A DNA stretch of 64,000 bases from positions 682,001-746,000 of the forward strand of contig JBPJFY010000001.1 in assembly GCA_051208045.1 (NCBI GenBank), in the 5' to 3' direction. Source of the DNA: LZORAL124-50-18 sp051208045. GTDB taxonomy: Bacteria > Pseudomonadota > Gammaproteobacteria > Pseudomonadales > Oleiphilaceae. Below the pieces are notes generated by a model, which saw nothing but the letters and a program-made list of their open reading frames with translations, searched no databases and was not told the origin of the DNA. Position 1 is the first letter of the stretch, and every line of letters begins with the position of its first letter. The position numbers and the translations under genes were made by a program. Shown here in pieces: positions 43,916 to 53,101 of this stretch.

Positions 43916-44005
43916 ATGGAAAATGAACTGGATGATTGGCAGGAGCTGGATGAAACGGATTTTGATGATGAAGAGTTATGGGAAGATGACGCCATCGAAC
44001 TGTAG
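43916..44005 (+). CDS. 29-residue, extremely acidic mini-protein
   Basis: ATG 43916 follows an aggag Shine-Dalgarno (43901-43905) and opens a 29-codon frame ending TAG. Sixteen of the 29 residues are Asp or Glu (for example ELDETDFDDEELWEDD) and there is no Lys, Arg or His; the two Trp and spaced Leu/Phe give a faint amphipathic pattern. It lies directly after the tRNA array and is followed at once by a hairpin (44006-44029). I know no named family. Composition and Shine-Dalgarno make it a credible small gene; DNA mimicry or protein binding is a guess. Confidence 0.55.
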   Translation: MENELDDWQELDETDFDDEELWEDDAIEL

Positions 44006-44029
44006 GGGTTCCGGGTGCGTCCGGTACCC
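44006..44029 (+). other. hairpin after the acidic mini-protein
   Basis: A 9-bp stem (gggttccgg / ccggtaccc, one mismatch) with a six-base loop begins right after the stop codon. There is no T-run, so it may be a 3' stabilising structure. Confidence 0.4.
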
Positions 44030-44228
44030 AATCCTCCCATCACTCGCTTCGTGACCACAAATGCCCCTCTCAGTGAGTGGCCTTCTTTTCAGAGTTGACT
44101 ACGCTTAGACACAAACAGGCGATTAATTTGCGCACTGAATAGCGTCTACAGCTTTTCTTTTTTGCACGCCCGCTGTCCAGGTGTCTCGATTTTCGCCAGA
44201 TGTATGATGAATGACTCTGGAGATTCAC

Positions 44229-46271
44229 ATGACTGCTGCTCAATCCTCACTCTTTCCCCATCTTCTCTCGCCCCTGGATCTGGGATTCACAACACTGAAA
44301 AATCGTGCACTCATGGGATCGATGCATACCGGACTGGAGGAAACCAAGAATGGCTTTGCCCGAATGGCCGCCTATTTTGCGGAACGCGCTGCGGGTGGTG
44401 TGGGGCTCATTGTGACCGGGGGAATTGCGCCGAATGTAGAGGGTGCCGTAGGCCCGGGAGCGGCGAAGATGGACACCGAGGCCGAGTCTGATAAGCACAA
44501 AGTGGTCACTCAGGCGGTGCATGAAGCGGGTGGAAAAATCTGTATGCAGATATTGCATGCCGGGCGTTATGCCTATCATCCCAAACTCGTTGCCCCTTCT
44601 GCTGTGCAGGCGCCGATCAATGCCTTTGTGCCTCATGAGTTAAGCGGTGAGGAAGTGGAAGGTCAGATCGAGGCGTATGTGACTTGTGCTGCCCTTGCAC
44701 AACGCGCCGGGTATGATGGGGTGGAGATCATGGGCTCCGAGGGTTACTTCATCAATCAGTTTATCGTGGAGCACACCAACAAACGCACCGACGAGTGGGG
44801 AGGCAGCTATGAGAATCGCATGCGGCTCCCGACAGAAATCGTTCGACGGGTTCGAGAGCGTACCGGCACGAACTTCATTATCATTTATCGATTGTCCATG
44901 CTGGATCTGATAGATGGTGGCAGTAGCTGGGAAGAAATTGTGCAGTTGGCCAAGCGGGTGGAAGCGGCGGGAGCGACCATCATCAATACCGGCATTGGCT
45001 GGCATGAAGCGCGTGTACCCACGATTGCTACCATGGTACCACGCGCCGCATTCACCAAAGTCACAGCGAAGTTGAAAGGCGAAGTTTCGCTCCCGCTGAT
45101 TACCACTAACCGTATTAATATGCCGGAGGTTGCCGAGCGAGTGCTGGCTGATGGGGATGCAGACATGATTTCCATGGCGCGTCCGTTCCTGGCGGATCCC
45201 GAGTTCGTGCTCAAAGCGGAGCAGGGGCGGGTGGATGAAATCAACACCTGTATAGGTTGTAATCAGGCCTGCCTGGATCACACGTTTGCCATGAAGTTGA
45301 CGTCTTGCCTGGTGAATCCGCGTGCCTGCCACGAAACCGAGCTGGTGTACGAAAAAACAGATGCCCCCAGAAAAATTGCGGTCGTGGGTGCCGGCCCGGC
45401 GGGCCTGGCCTGCGCCAGTGTGGCCGCCGAGAGGGGGCATCACGTGACCCTGTTTGATGATCATGACCGCATTGGTGGGCAGTTTAATATTGCGAAACAG
45501 ATCCCCGGGAAAGAGGAGTTCAACGAAACCCTGCGTTATTTCGATCGCATGTTGTGCAAACACGGTGTCTCGGTGCGATTGAATGAGCGCGTGACTGCGC
45601 AGGCGTTGCTGGCGGGTGGCTATGATGAAGTGATTCTTGCGACGGGAATTCAGCCGAGAACGCCCGAGATAGAAGGCATCGATCATGGCATGGTGGTGTC
45701 CTACATTGATGCCATTCTTGGGCACAAGCCTGTGGGCAAGCGCGTTGCGATCATCGGGGCGGGCGGGATTGGGTTTGATGCTGCCGAGTTGCTGGTCCAT
45801 GAAGGTGTCTCGCCCAGTCTGGATGTGGCGAAGTTTATGGCGGAATGGGGGGTAGATTTATCCCTGTCCCATCGTGGGGGCGTCAAGGGGGTGGTGGCTG
45901 AGCGCCCTCACGCACCGAGAGAGGTGTTTCTACTGCAGCGAAAAACCTCCAAGGTGGGCAAAAATCTCGGAAAGACCACCGGGTGGATACATCGTACTTC
46001 CTTAAAGCACCGCAATGTGCAGATGCTGAGTGGTGTTGACTATGAGCGAATTACCGATGAGGGGTTTCATATCAAGGTTAATGGCGAGCCGCGCCTACTG
46101 GCGGTGGATACCGTGGTGGTGTGTGCCGGTCAGGATCCGCTGCGAGAGCTGCAGGAGGCTTTGCAGGCGGGAGGGCAGAGCGTGCATTTGATTGGTGGTG
46201 CGGATGTGGCCGCCGAACTGGATGCCAAGCGTGCCATCAATCAGGGCGCACGATTAGCGGCGGCGCTGTAA
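44229..46271 (+). CDS. fadH: 2,4-dienoyl-CoA reductase (NADPH)
   Basis: The product is 680 residues from ATG 44229, with ctggag upstream. It is close to E. coli FadH across the whole length: SPLDLGFTTLKNRALMGSMHTGLEE at the start of the FMN-binding barrel, the [4Fe-4S] ligands in CIGCNQACLDH and CLVNPRAC, then the FAD-binding GAGPAGLACASVAAERG and NADPH-binding GAGGIGFDAAELL. It reduces 2,4-dienoyl-CoA formed during beta-oxidation of unsaturated fatty acids. It appears monocistronic. Confidence 0.97.
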   Translation: MTAAQSSLFPHLLSPLDLGFTTLKNRALMGSMHTGLEETKNGFARMAAYFAERAAGGVGLIVTGGIAPNVEGAVGPGAAKMDTEAESDKHKVVTQAVHEAGGKICMQILHAGRYAYHPKLVAPSAVQAPINAFVPHELSGEEVEGQIEAYVTCAALAQRAGYDGVEIMGSEGYFINQFIVEHTNKRTDEWGGSYENRMRLPTEIVRRVRERTGTNFIIIYRLSMLDLIDGGSSWEEIVQLAKRVEAAGATIINTGIGWHEARVPTIATMVPRAAFTKVTAKLKGEVSLPLITTNRINMPEVAERVLADGDADMISMARPFLADPEFVLKAEQGRVDEINTCIGCNQACLDHTFAMKLTSCLVNPRACHETELVYEKTDAPRKIAVVGAGPAGLACASVAAERGHHVTLFDDHDRIGGQFNIAKQIPGKEEFNETLRYFDRMLCKHGVSVRLNERVTAQALLAGGYDEVILATGIQPRTPEIEGIDHGMVVSYIDAILGHKPVGKRVAIIGAGGIGFDAAELLVHEGVSPSLDVAKFMAEWGVDLSLSHRGGVKGVVAERPHAPREVFLLQRKTSKVGKNLGKTTGWIHRTSLKHRNVQMLSGVDYERITDEGFHIKVNGEPRLLAVDTVVVCAGQDPLRELQEALQAGGQSVHLIGGADVAAELDAKRAINQGARLAAAL

Positions 46272-46412
46272 GCATCCTGACGGAATAAAAATCTTAAGAA
46301 TTTGTGCGGCGTCCTGTACTATCCTGTCCTAAACTGAAAACTTAAACAGGTGTGCGTGGCGCGCACATCGTGCGCCTGTTTCGGTCGGGAACGCTCAATC
46401 CAAAGGTTTTTC

Positions 46413-47780
46413 ATGAACCGTAAGAAAACTGAACAGAATTACGAAGCGGTATATTTTATTGAGGACCACCAGGTCTATCGGCAAATGCTCAAATCCGAGT
46501 TTGAGGCATTGCTCGATGGCTATGTGGGGCTCTCTGATATGGCGGATTCTGAAGCGCACATTGTTTATGCCGTGACGGACCGCAAGCTGAATGTGCAGGC
46601 GATGGTTTTTTTCTTGTTGTACTTCGATGATGAAGGGCGTGCCGATCAGGAGTGGAACGTAAAGATCGAGGAGTTGGCGCGAAAAGGCGGGCCTGGCCCG
46701 AACCTGGGCAACGGGCCGATCCGTCTGGCATGCCGCAGTCAGTGTCCCATTAACTGGTACCAGAAAGAGCTATGGGACCCGGAGCTTAAGTCTGGTGCCA
46801 ACGACGTGCTTGCCGTCAATAAGGCCATCAAAGAGAATCGCCTCGGTTTTGAGGTCGTTTCGGAGGTGCCGCAATTGACGCAGTCCCTGTCCGATGAGCA
46901 GATTCCGGTGCTGCAATCCGATGATGATTTTTTAAGCCTCGACCAGGTGGACGATGACTACAATGATAGTCTGGTCACCATGGCGGAAGGCGATCATGAT
47001 CAGCGTACCCGTCTCGCCAGCATGATTCGCACACAGCGATTGCGCATACGCACGCTGGAAGGCATTAAGCAGGATAAGCTGGAACAGTTAGAGCGGGAGC
47101 AGCGTCTGGAAGCCCAGCGCTTTAAAAACGACATCATCGAACTGAAGCAATCGAATGCTCAGCTTCAGGTGCTGAACGAGCAGCTCAAGAAAAAGTTGTT
47201 TGAGCGCAATGAGCAGAATCTGCAGCTGCAGGACCGCATGATGGCGCAGTCAGATCTGGTGGCTGACCTTCAGAATAAACTGCGTGGTAAGGAAAATGTC
47301 GAGGAAGAGCGGGCGCAGGCAACGCAGACCAAAGCGGAGTTGGTAAGTTCGAAAGAAGAAATTGCCAATTTGAAAGCACAGCTCTCAGAGAAAAATGAAC
47401 AGCTGGACGAGCTGATGGAAGAACGTGAGCAACTTCAGGAAAAATTTGATGAGTTGCGCAATGAAGGAAGCCTGTTCGAAAAACTGCATGCGCTGGATGT
47501 TGTCTTCATGTCTTATCACCCGGGCGCTGGACACGTCACCATTCCTTTCGTGGATATCAAGCGCTACGCGGCGAATCCCAGCGGCTATGTGGCGGCAAAA
47601 TGCTTTGTGACGGAAGAAGATTATCTGCGCTGGCTGAAGCACTACGAAAATCCCACCTGCCAGTTTGTTAATGAAAAGGATGGCAACAAGTGTCGGCATC
47701 CGTTAAGTGTGGTTCATGCGCCCAACGAATACAAACCGGGCATCAGTGACCTCTGCGCCGTGCACCGCAAGCGTTTTTAG
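46413..47780 (+). CDS. coiled-coil protein with Cys/His C-terminus, function unknown
   Basis: The product is 455 residues from ATG 46413 (MNRKKTEQNYEAVYFIEDHQ). A globular N-terminal domain (about 1-160; DRKLNVQAMVFFLLYFDDEG, LACRSQCPINWYQKELWDP) is followed by an acidic linker (QSDDDFLSLDQVDDDYND). A long coiled coil comes next, about 205-375. The C-terminal 85 residues hold Cys and His that could bind zinc (TCQFVNEKDGNKCRHP, then LCAVHRKRF). I do not recognise a named family. The next gene begins 9 bases later, so the two may be co-transcribed. Confidence 0.7.
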   Translation: MNRKKTEQNYEAVYFIEDHQVYRQMLKSEFEALLDGYVGLSDMADSEAHIVYAVTDRKLNVQAMVFFLLYFDDEGRADQEWNVKIEELARKGGPGPNLGNGPIRLACRSQCPINWYQKELWDPELKSGANDVLAVNKAIKENRLGFEVVSEVPQLTQSLSDEQIPVLQSDDDFLSLDQVDDDYNDSLVTMAEGDHDQRTRLASMIRTQRLRIRTLEGIKQDKLEQLEREQRLEAQRFKNDIIELKQSNAQLQVLNEQLKKKLFERNEQNLQLQDRMMAQSDLVADLQNKLRGKENVEEERAQATQTKAELVSSKEEIANLKAQLSEKNEQLDELMEEREQLQEKFDELRNEGSLFEKLHALDVVFMSYHPGAGHVTIPFVDIKRYAANPSGYVAAKCFVTEEDYLRWLKHYENPTCQFVNEKDGNKCRHPLSVVHAPNEYKPGISDLCAVHRKRF

Positions 47781-47788
47781 TTCGCCAT

Positions 47789-48802
47789 GTGACCGATTTA
47801 TCTCCGCTCTCTTCAACGATTCAGCGCTGGGTGGGTGTGCAACCCATCCCCATTACTTCGCTGGGTAGGATCCATTCGGTACAGGTGGATGTATTGCGCC
47901 TGGATCAGGTTGATCCCGTCATTTCCGGAAACAAATGGTTCAAGCTGAAGAACAATTTACTGAGCGGCTTTGCGCAGGGCTATTGCGGTGCGATGAGTTT
48001 TGGCGGAAACCATTCCAACCATTTGCATGCCTTGGCGGGCGCGGGCAGGAAGTTTGGTTTTCCCACACTCGGGTGGGTGCGCGCGTTGGACGATCGGGTG
48101 GATCAGTGGACGCCGACGCTGAGGGATTGCGCCGCCTGGGGAATGCAGTTGAGTGGGTTGTCTTATGGTGATTATCGGCGGCGGTATGATCCGGTGTTCT
48201 GTGCTGCATTGCAGCAACGCTACCCTGACTACCTGTTGATTCCTGAAGGGGGCTCCAATGCGTTGGGGGTGGTCGGAATTGCAGAAATGGTCATGTCGGT
48301 CCTTCAAACCAGGGATCTTCCTTACCATTGCTGGGTATGCCCGGTCGGCTCCGGCGGTACACTGGCGGGAGTGATTGCAGCGTTGTCCTGCGCACAGAAT
48401 GACTCGGATGAAATTCCCGCTGTGATCGGCGTCTCAGCGTTGAAAGGGTTGGAAGGCAAGCTTGAGCGCACCGTTGCCGGGTTGTTGGCTGAAGGGGTGT
48501 CAGAGATTGCTTCAATGTCAACATCAGGCGCTTGGGGAGCACACGCCGTAGATGCTAATACCATGGCATCAGTCCCGTGGCATATAGAGCATCAATTTCA
48601 CGCGGGTGGCTTTGGCCGCAGGAATGATCGCCTGCTGGCAGCGCTGGACTTTTGGCACAATACGCATCACGTTCAGTTTGATGCTGTGTATACCGGGAAA
48701 ATGATGCTGGCTGTTGAGTCACTGATCCGATCGGGTCAAATACCGGCCGGGCGTCGTGTGCTTGTTATGCATACCGGCGGGATTCAAGGTCTTCGGGGCT
48801 GA
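47789..48802 (+). CDS. D-cysteine desulfhydrase/ACC deaminase family PLP enzyme
   Basis: The product is 337 residues from GTG 47789. It is a fold-type II PLP enzyme: the cofactor Lys is in SGNKWFKLKNNL (about residue 51), followed by MSFGGNHSNHLHALA, and the phosphate-binding loop is GSGGTLAG near 190. The HTGGIQGL close at the C-terminus is typical of D-cysteine desulfhydrase and 1-aminocyclopropane-1-carboxylate deaminase relatives. Which amino acid it uses cannot be read from the sequence. Its end overlaps the convergent DUF1853 gene by 38 bases. Confidence 0.85.
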   Translation: MTDLSPLSSTIQRWVGVQPIPITSLGRIHSVQVDVLRLDQVDPVISGNKWFKLKNNLLSGFAQGYCGAMSFGGNHSNHLHALAGAGRKFGFPTLGWVRALDDRVDQWTPTLRDCAAWGMQLSGLSYGDYRRRYDPVFCAALQQRYPDYLLIPEGGSNALGVVGIAEMVMSVLQTRDLPYHCWVCPVGSGGTLAGVIAALSCAQNDSDEIPAVIGVSALKGLEGKLERTVAGLLAEGVSEIASMSTSGAWGAHAVDANTMASVPWHIEHQFHAGGFGRRNDRLLAALDFWHNTHHVQFDAVYTGKMMLAVESLIRSGQIPAGRRVLVMHTGGIQGLRG

Positions 48803-49814
48803 TAAACGGCCAGTCGTCTGGCACAACAAACAGTCGGCACACCTGGCAGGGGGGTTCCTGGGTTGTGCAGAATCCTGCCAACAGCCAGGGGCGGTGTTCC
48901 TCGGTTACATGCGAACGCACTGACTCCATGCTCCCCCTAAAGGTGCAATTTGCCGCGATGGCTGGGCCGAGCCAGGCCTGTTTGCTCAGGCAGGCCCAGG
49001 CATCTACGTTAAACCGCTGTTCGAGTGTGACGATGGCTTCATCAAGATGTGCCAGTCGGGTCCATCGATGGTGCTTGGGCGCAGTGAGCCCGGTGTCAGG
49101 CACAAAACCTTCGGCCTCGGGAACGAGAAGCGGGGAGTAAAGCTCGCCACGGGTGAGCAGACCGGGTAGCGGCGCGGAAATGCCCAGTGAGTTGAGCAAT
49201 GCTTCTGCCGCTGGGTGTTGTGCGAGTGTCAGCTGTTTTTCGAGTGCGTTGGTTAACTTTCGGTCCAGTCGGTCGATGCAATTGGGGCCAAGCCAGCGCG
49301 TATTCAACGGGCGAGGTGATGACGTGATCGATGGCGTTTTAGAAGACGACGTATAGGAAGGCGAAGGCAGGCCCAGATAGTATTTCACCGTGGTTTCAAT
49401 GTGCCAGGTGCGCTGGGTTGATCTCTGTGTCACCAGAAAATCAAATTCACCCACGGTACTCCGCTGACGATTACCTCTTCTCGCAGTCGTGAGTGCGGGT
49501 ACTTGTAAGTTGGCTGCCAACAGTTCAAAGTCCGGATGACTCTGAAAATAGGTCTGCCAGAGAGTTTCAAAACGGGGTCCGATAAAGTGTGAGGATTGTG
49601 CGGTCATCGCGGATTCGAGCGCGTGCCATAGGACGGGATCTGTTTCATCTTCCAGCGCAGCCCTATGCGCCACATGCGGCCAAAGTGTTACCGGCGGAGA
49701 TACTAGGGTATGATACGCCTTAAATGCGTCCAGGTAAGTGGCGTCGAACAGCGGATCGCTATTGATGGCCCAAAGGTACTGTTGCAAAAGCACGTTCTGA
49801 TTCGGCGTCAGCAT
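48765..49814 (-). CDS. DUF1853 family protein
   Basis: The product is 349 residues. Family features include the N-terminal LLQQYLWAINSDPLFD, the RLGRYFE-like region replaced here by SSHFIGPRFETLWQTYFQ, GEFDFLV (a nuclease-like Asp motif seen in the family) and IETTVKYYLGL. GEFDFL with ET-x-KYYLG resembles the acidic/Lys core of PD-(D/E)xK-type enzymes, although no activity is established. It ends in overlap with the PLP enzyme gene and is divergent from nadK across 109 bases. Confidence 0.82.
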   Translation of the reverse strand: MLTPNQNVLLQQYLWAINSDPLFDATYLDAFKAYHTLVSPPVTLWPHVAHRAALEDETDPVLWHALESAMTAQSSHFIGPRFETLWQTYFQSHPDFELLAANLQVPALTTARRGNRQRSTVGEFDFLVTQRSTQRTWHIETTVKYYLGLPSPSYTSSSKTPSITSSPRPLNTRWLGPNCIDRLDRKLTNALEKQLTLAQHPAAEALLNSLGISAPLPGLLTRGELYSPLLVPEAEGFVPDTGLTAPKHHRWTRLAHLDEAIVTLEQRFNVDAWACLSKQAWLGPAIAANCTFRGSMESVRSHVTEEHRPWLLAGFCTTQEPPCQVCRLFVVPDDWPFISPEDLESRRYA

Positions 49815-49923
49815 AAGTAAAGCGCACGTAAATTGAATTCTGGAAGGCCCATGCGTTTCATCATAGAGAAAGCGCGGTCAGGATTCCAGGCGAGGTTGTG
49901 TACCCAGTTGAGCGGTAGAAGGG

Positions 49924-50826
49924 ATGAAAGCATTAAGGTCGGATAGTTTTAAAACGATAGGCGTTATCGGCAGAATGGGCAGTGTGAAAGTGGTGGAAAC
50001 CCTTCGCCGGCTCAAACTGTTCCTTATCGCTGAAGGCTACGATGTCGTACTGGAACAGACCACCGCTACGGTGCTGCCGGGGCACGGCGTGCAAGTGTGC
50101 AGTATCAAAATGATGGGCGAAATTGCCGACCTGGTGATCGTGGTGGGGGGCGACGGCAGTTTGCTTGGTGCCGCGCGGGAACTGGCCCGCTCTGGTGTGC
50201 CCCTGTTAGGCGTGAACCGGGGGCAGTTGGGATTCCTGACGGATATTCGGCCGGATGAGCTGGAGCAAGGTGTCGGGGATGTGCTCGCTGGGAAGTACAT
50301 CGAAGAAAAACGCTTTCTGCTGGATACGTTGGTGCGACGGGACGGTGAACCCATAGGCACGGGCTCCGCCCTGAATGATGTGGTTCTGCATCCGGGAAAA
50401 TCCACGCGGATGATCGAATTTGAGCTGTATATCGAGGGGCAGTTTGTCTACAGTCAGAAATCGGATGGGTTGATTGTGGCCACGCCGACCGGTTCCACGG
50501 CCTATTCGTTGTCTGCCGGTGGCCCGATCATGCATCCGAAACTGGATGCAGTGGTGTTGGTTCCTATGTTTCCCCATACGCTGAGCAGTCGACCGATCAT
50601 GATCGATGGTCGCTCGGAGATTAAAATTATCATTGATGAAGAGAATGAAATATACCCACTGGTGAGCTGTGATGGCCAGCAGCATGTGACCTGTGCGCCG
50701 GGGGATGTGATTACCATTCATAAAAAGCCGCAACGTGTCACCTTGATTCACCCCACCAATCATGACTTTTACGAAACCTGTCGGGAAAAGCTGGGCTGGG
50801 CAAAAAATCTGCGGGGGAAGAGTTGA
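49924..50826 (+). CDS. nadK: NAD kinase
   Basis: The product is 300 residues. The GGDGSLLGAAREL motif (about 76-88) and the second signature SDGLIVATPTGSTAYSLSAGGPI are diagnostic of NadK. LLGVNRGQLGFLTDI is another conserved block. The enzyme phosphorylates NAD+ to NADP+ in the cytosol. The stop overlaps the TTG start of the metallophosphatase gene by 3 bases, suggesting coupled translation. Confidence 0.98.
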   Translation: MKALRSDSFKTIGVIGRMGSVKVVETLRRLKLFLIAEGYDVVLEQTTATVLPGHGVQVCSIKMMGEIADLVIVVGGDGSLLGAARELARSGVPLLGVNRGQLGFLTDIRPDELEQGVGDVLAGKYIEEKRFLLDTLVRRDGEPIGTGSALNDVVLHPGKSTRMIEFELYIEGQFVYSQKSDGLIVATPTGSTAYSLSAGGPIMHPKLDAVVLVPMFPHTLSSRPIMIDGRSEIKIIIDEENEIYPLVSCDGQQHVTCAPGDVITIHKKPQRVTLIHPTNHDFYETCREKLGWAKNLRGKS

Positions 50827-51791
50827 GCGTGCGAGGTTACGACTTAATCGGAGACATTCATGGCTGTGCCAATACGCTGGTCGCGCTGCTGGAGAAATTG
50901 GGATATGCCAAGCGCAACGGCGTCTACGAGCATCGTCACCGGCAGGTAATATTTCTGGGGGACGTTATTGATCGTGGTCCTCGAATTCGTGAAGCGCTGC
51001 ACATTGTGCGAGATATGGTGGATCGCGGTTCGGCGCAAATGGTGATGGGGAATCATGAATATAATGCCCTGGGGTATTGTACGCGAGCCCACGCTGGCAG
51101 CGGCAAAACGTACTTGCGGGAACATACGCCGCGACACGAGCGGATGATTCGTGAAACGTTGGAGCAATTCGATCACGCGGCCACGGAGTGGCAGGACTTC
51201 CTGGACTGGTTTTATGAGCTGCCCATTTTTCTTGATATGGGGCATTTTCGCGTGGTGCATGCCTGTTGGGATGCCTCTTTGATTCGCGGGTATCTCGACC
51301 GGTATGGAAAAAACACCATTGATGAGGCTTTTTTGCATGCCTCGACGGTGAAAGACAGCTTTGCGGGCCAGGTGATGGACAGACTGTTGCGTGGCACGGA
51401 TATGCGTTTACCGGGCGGCGAAACCATTCTGGGCAAAGATGGGCTTGAGCGCAGCTTTTTTCGGACGAAATTCTGGGAAGATGATCCTTCTGTGTATCAG
51501 GATGTGGTATTCCAGCCCGACCCGCTGCCGGAGCGCATAGCGCACAAGGAAATTACGGCAAAAGACCAGCAACGGTTGCTGATTTACCCCACTACCGAGC
51601 CGCCCGTGTTTGTTGGGCATTACTGGATGTCTGGCGTTCCCAGGCCCATAAAACAGAATGTGGCCTGCCTAGACTACAGTGCGGTGAAGTATGGGAAACT
51701 GGTGGCTTACCGCATGGATGATGAAAGCAGGCTCCAACCAGACAAGTTTGTATGGATTGACGTGACACAGGATGCCGCAATCCATGATTGA
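50823..51791 (+). CDS. metallophosphatase (calcineurin-like, PrpE/ApaH-like)
   Basis: The product is 322 residues from TTG 50823, overlapping nadK; GTG 50829 is an alternative start. The binuclear metal motifs are complete: DLIGDIHGC, FLGDVIDRGP, MVMGNHEYNA, a later VVHACWD and PVFVGHYWMSG. This is the PPP-type phosphoesterase set of ApaH and PrpE, so the substrate may be a dinucleoside polyphosphate or a phosphoprotein. It is longer than ApaH. Probable operon with nadK and glpG. Confidence 0.88.
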   Translation: MSVRGYDLIGDIHGCANTLVALLEKLGYAKRNGVYEHRHRQVIFLGDVIDRGPRIREALHIVRDMVDRGSAQMVMGNHEYNALGYCTRAHAGSGKTYLREHTPRHERMIRETLEQFDHAATEWQDFLDWFYELPIFLDMGHFRVVHACWDASLIRGYLDRYGKNTIDEAFLHASTVKDSFAGQVMDRLLRGTDMRLPGGETILGKDGLERSFFRTKFWEDDPSVYQDVVFQPDPLPERIAHKEITAKDQQRLLIYPTTEPPVFVGHYWMSGVPRPIKQNVACLDYSAVKYGKLVAYRMDDESRLQPDKFVWIDVTQDAAIHD

Positions 51792-51808
51792 TCAGCGCCA
51801 GAAACGAC

Positions 51809-52708
51809 ATGGATGATCAAGCGCCTGCCGACAACTGGGTTCTGGTGGCCGAGCTGCCCCTCGACCGGGATTGTTCCACGTTCTCAGAATGGTTGAGAGC
51901 CCAGGCCATGCCGCACCAGTTTGTCGAGCGTCGTGGCAAACTGGTGCTTTATGTGGTGGAGCCGCATGCTCTGATTGTGCAGCAAGCGCTCACCGATTAT
52001 CTGAGCGATACAGCGCTCAAGGCGCGCGTGGACGAGCAAGTCGCTTCGTCCCGCCCCTCAGCGGCGTCATTGAGGTGGCACCTGTGGGGCCGGCCAACAC
52101 AGGCACCAGTCATTGTGGTGGTGATCTGTCTGAGCGTTTTGGTCGCGCTTTTCACCTCGTTAGGGGAGGGTGGCCCGCTGTTGAGAATGCTGGTCTTTGC
52201 CGACCCCTTTCAAGTAGTGGATGATTCGCTGCCAGACCGCCTGCGAGCTATCGGCTTTATTCTGTCCGACGGGCAATGGTGGCGGCTCTTTACGCCAGCG
52301 TTGATTCACTTCAATATCATGCATATCCTCTTCAACCTGCTGTGGCTTTGGTATTTTGGTGCCAAAATCGAGCTGCGCAAGGGGGGCGTGTTTATCAGCC
52401 TGTTGATTGTGGGGATTGCTGGCGTGTCCAACACCGTGCAGTATCTGTGGACGGGCCCTTTGTTTGGTGGCATGTCTGGTGTCGTGTATGGCTTGCTTGG
52501 CTTTTGCTGGCTGGTTGACGTGCGACATCAGCGTTCAGTCTATGCGGTACCGGATGCTTTGTTCGGTTTCATGATGGCATGGCTGGCTTTGGGATTTTTT
52601 AACGTGACGGAGTATCTCGGCATTGGTGCCATGGCCAATGGAGCGCACCTCGCTGGCCTGCTTAGCGGGTTCGTGGTCGCGATGCTTTATCCGCGGGTGA
52701 TGAAGTGA
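51809..52708 (+). CDS. glpG: rhomboid intramembrane serine protease GlpG
   Basis: The product is 299 residues from ATG 51809. A cytosolic GlpG-type N-terminal domain (about 12-90) precedes six or so membrane helices. Catalytic Ser is in GGMSGVVYGLLG and catalytic His in ANGAHLAGLLSG; the helix-2 HFNIMHILFNLLWLW His/Asn region is also kept. The protein cleaves membrane helices within the lipid bilayer. It follows the metallophosphatase gene by 17 bases. Confidence 0.93.
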   Translation: MDDQAPADNWVLVAELPLDRDCSTFSEWLRAQAMPHQFVERRGKLVLYVVEPHALIVQQALTDYLSDTALKARVDEQVASSRPSAASLRWHLWGRPTQAPVIVVVICLSVLVALFTSLGEGGPLLRMLVFADPFQVVDDSLPDRLRAIGFILSDGQWWRLFTPALIHFNIMHILFNLLWLWYFGAKIELRKGGVFISLLIVGIAGVSNTVQYLWTGPLFGGMSGVVYGLLGFCWLVDVRHQRSVYAVPDALFGFMMAWLALGFFNVTEYLGIGAMANGAHLAGLLSGFVVAMLYPRVMK

Positions 52709-52762
52709 GCGCACACGGCAAAATGTGATATAGTGCACGCGCTGTCGTGAGAGGAATACTGT

Positions 52763-53068
52763 ATGAATGTGAAAGACTTGGTGGCGACCATTACCCCGGA
52801 TATTTATCAGAATTTGAAGCGCTCTCTGGAGCTGGGGAAGTGGCCTGACGGGAACAAGCTTACCCCGGAACAAAAGCAACACTGCATGGACATGATTATT
52901 CTGTATGAAAATCACAATGCGGTGTCGGAGCAGGATCAAACCGGCTTCATCAATCGGAACAAGGTTCAGAAAACGCCCTGCGAGTCCAAGCAGGCGGAGA
53001 TCAGCGCAAAAGACGCGTCGTTGTTAGAGGCAGTGAATGTGCACACGCCGAATGACAAACTGCACTGA
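52763..53068 (+). CDS. yeaC: YeaC family protein (DUF1315)
   Basis: The product is 101 residues after a gagagga Shine-Dalgarno. The core NLKRSLELGKWPDGNKLTPEQ and the next block QHCMDMIILYENH are the DUF1315 signature; YeaC is about 90 residues. It is a small cytosolic protein of unknown function. The C-terminal tail is polar and not conserved in type. It is followed 33 bases later by the DUF2797 gene; YeaC and DUF2797 genes are often near neighbours in gammaproteobacteria. Confidence 0.9.
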   Translation: MNVKDLVATITPDIYQNLKRSLELGKWPDGNKLTPEQKQHCMDMIILYENHNAVSEQDQTGFINRNKVQKTPCESKQAEISAKDASLLEAVNVHTPNDKLH

Positions 53069-53101
53069 AAGGGCATTTGCCAAGAGGAGTCATACAACGC
53101 G

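Noticed and set aside
44640..45800. Long open frame (386 codons) on the minus strand
   Set aside because: It lies wholly antisense to fadH, which has full-length family similarity. The antisense product has no domain-like pattern.
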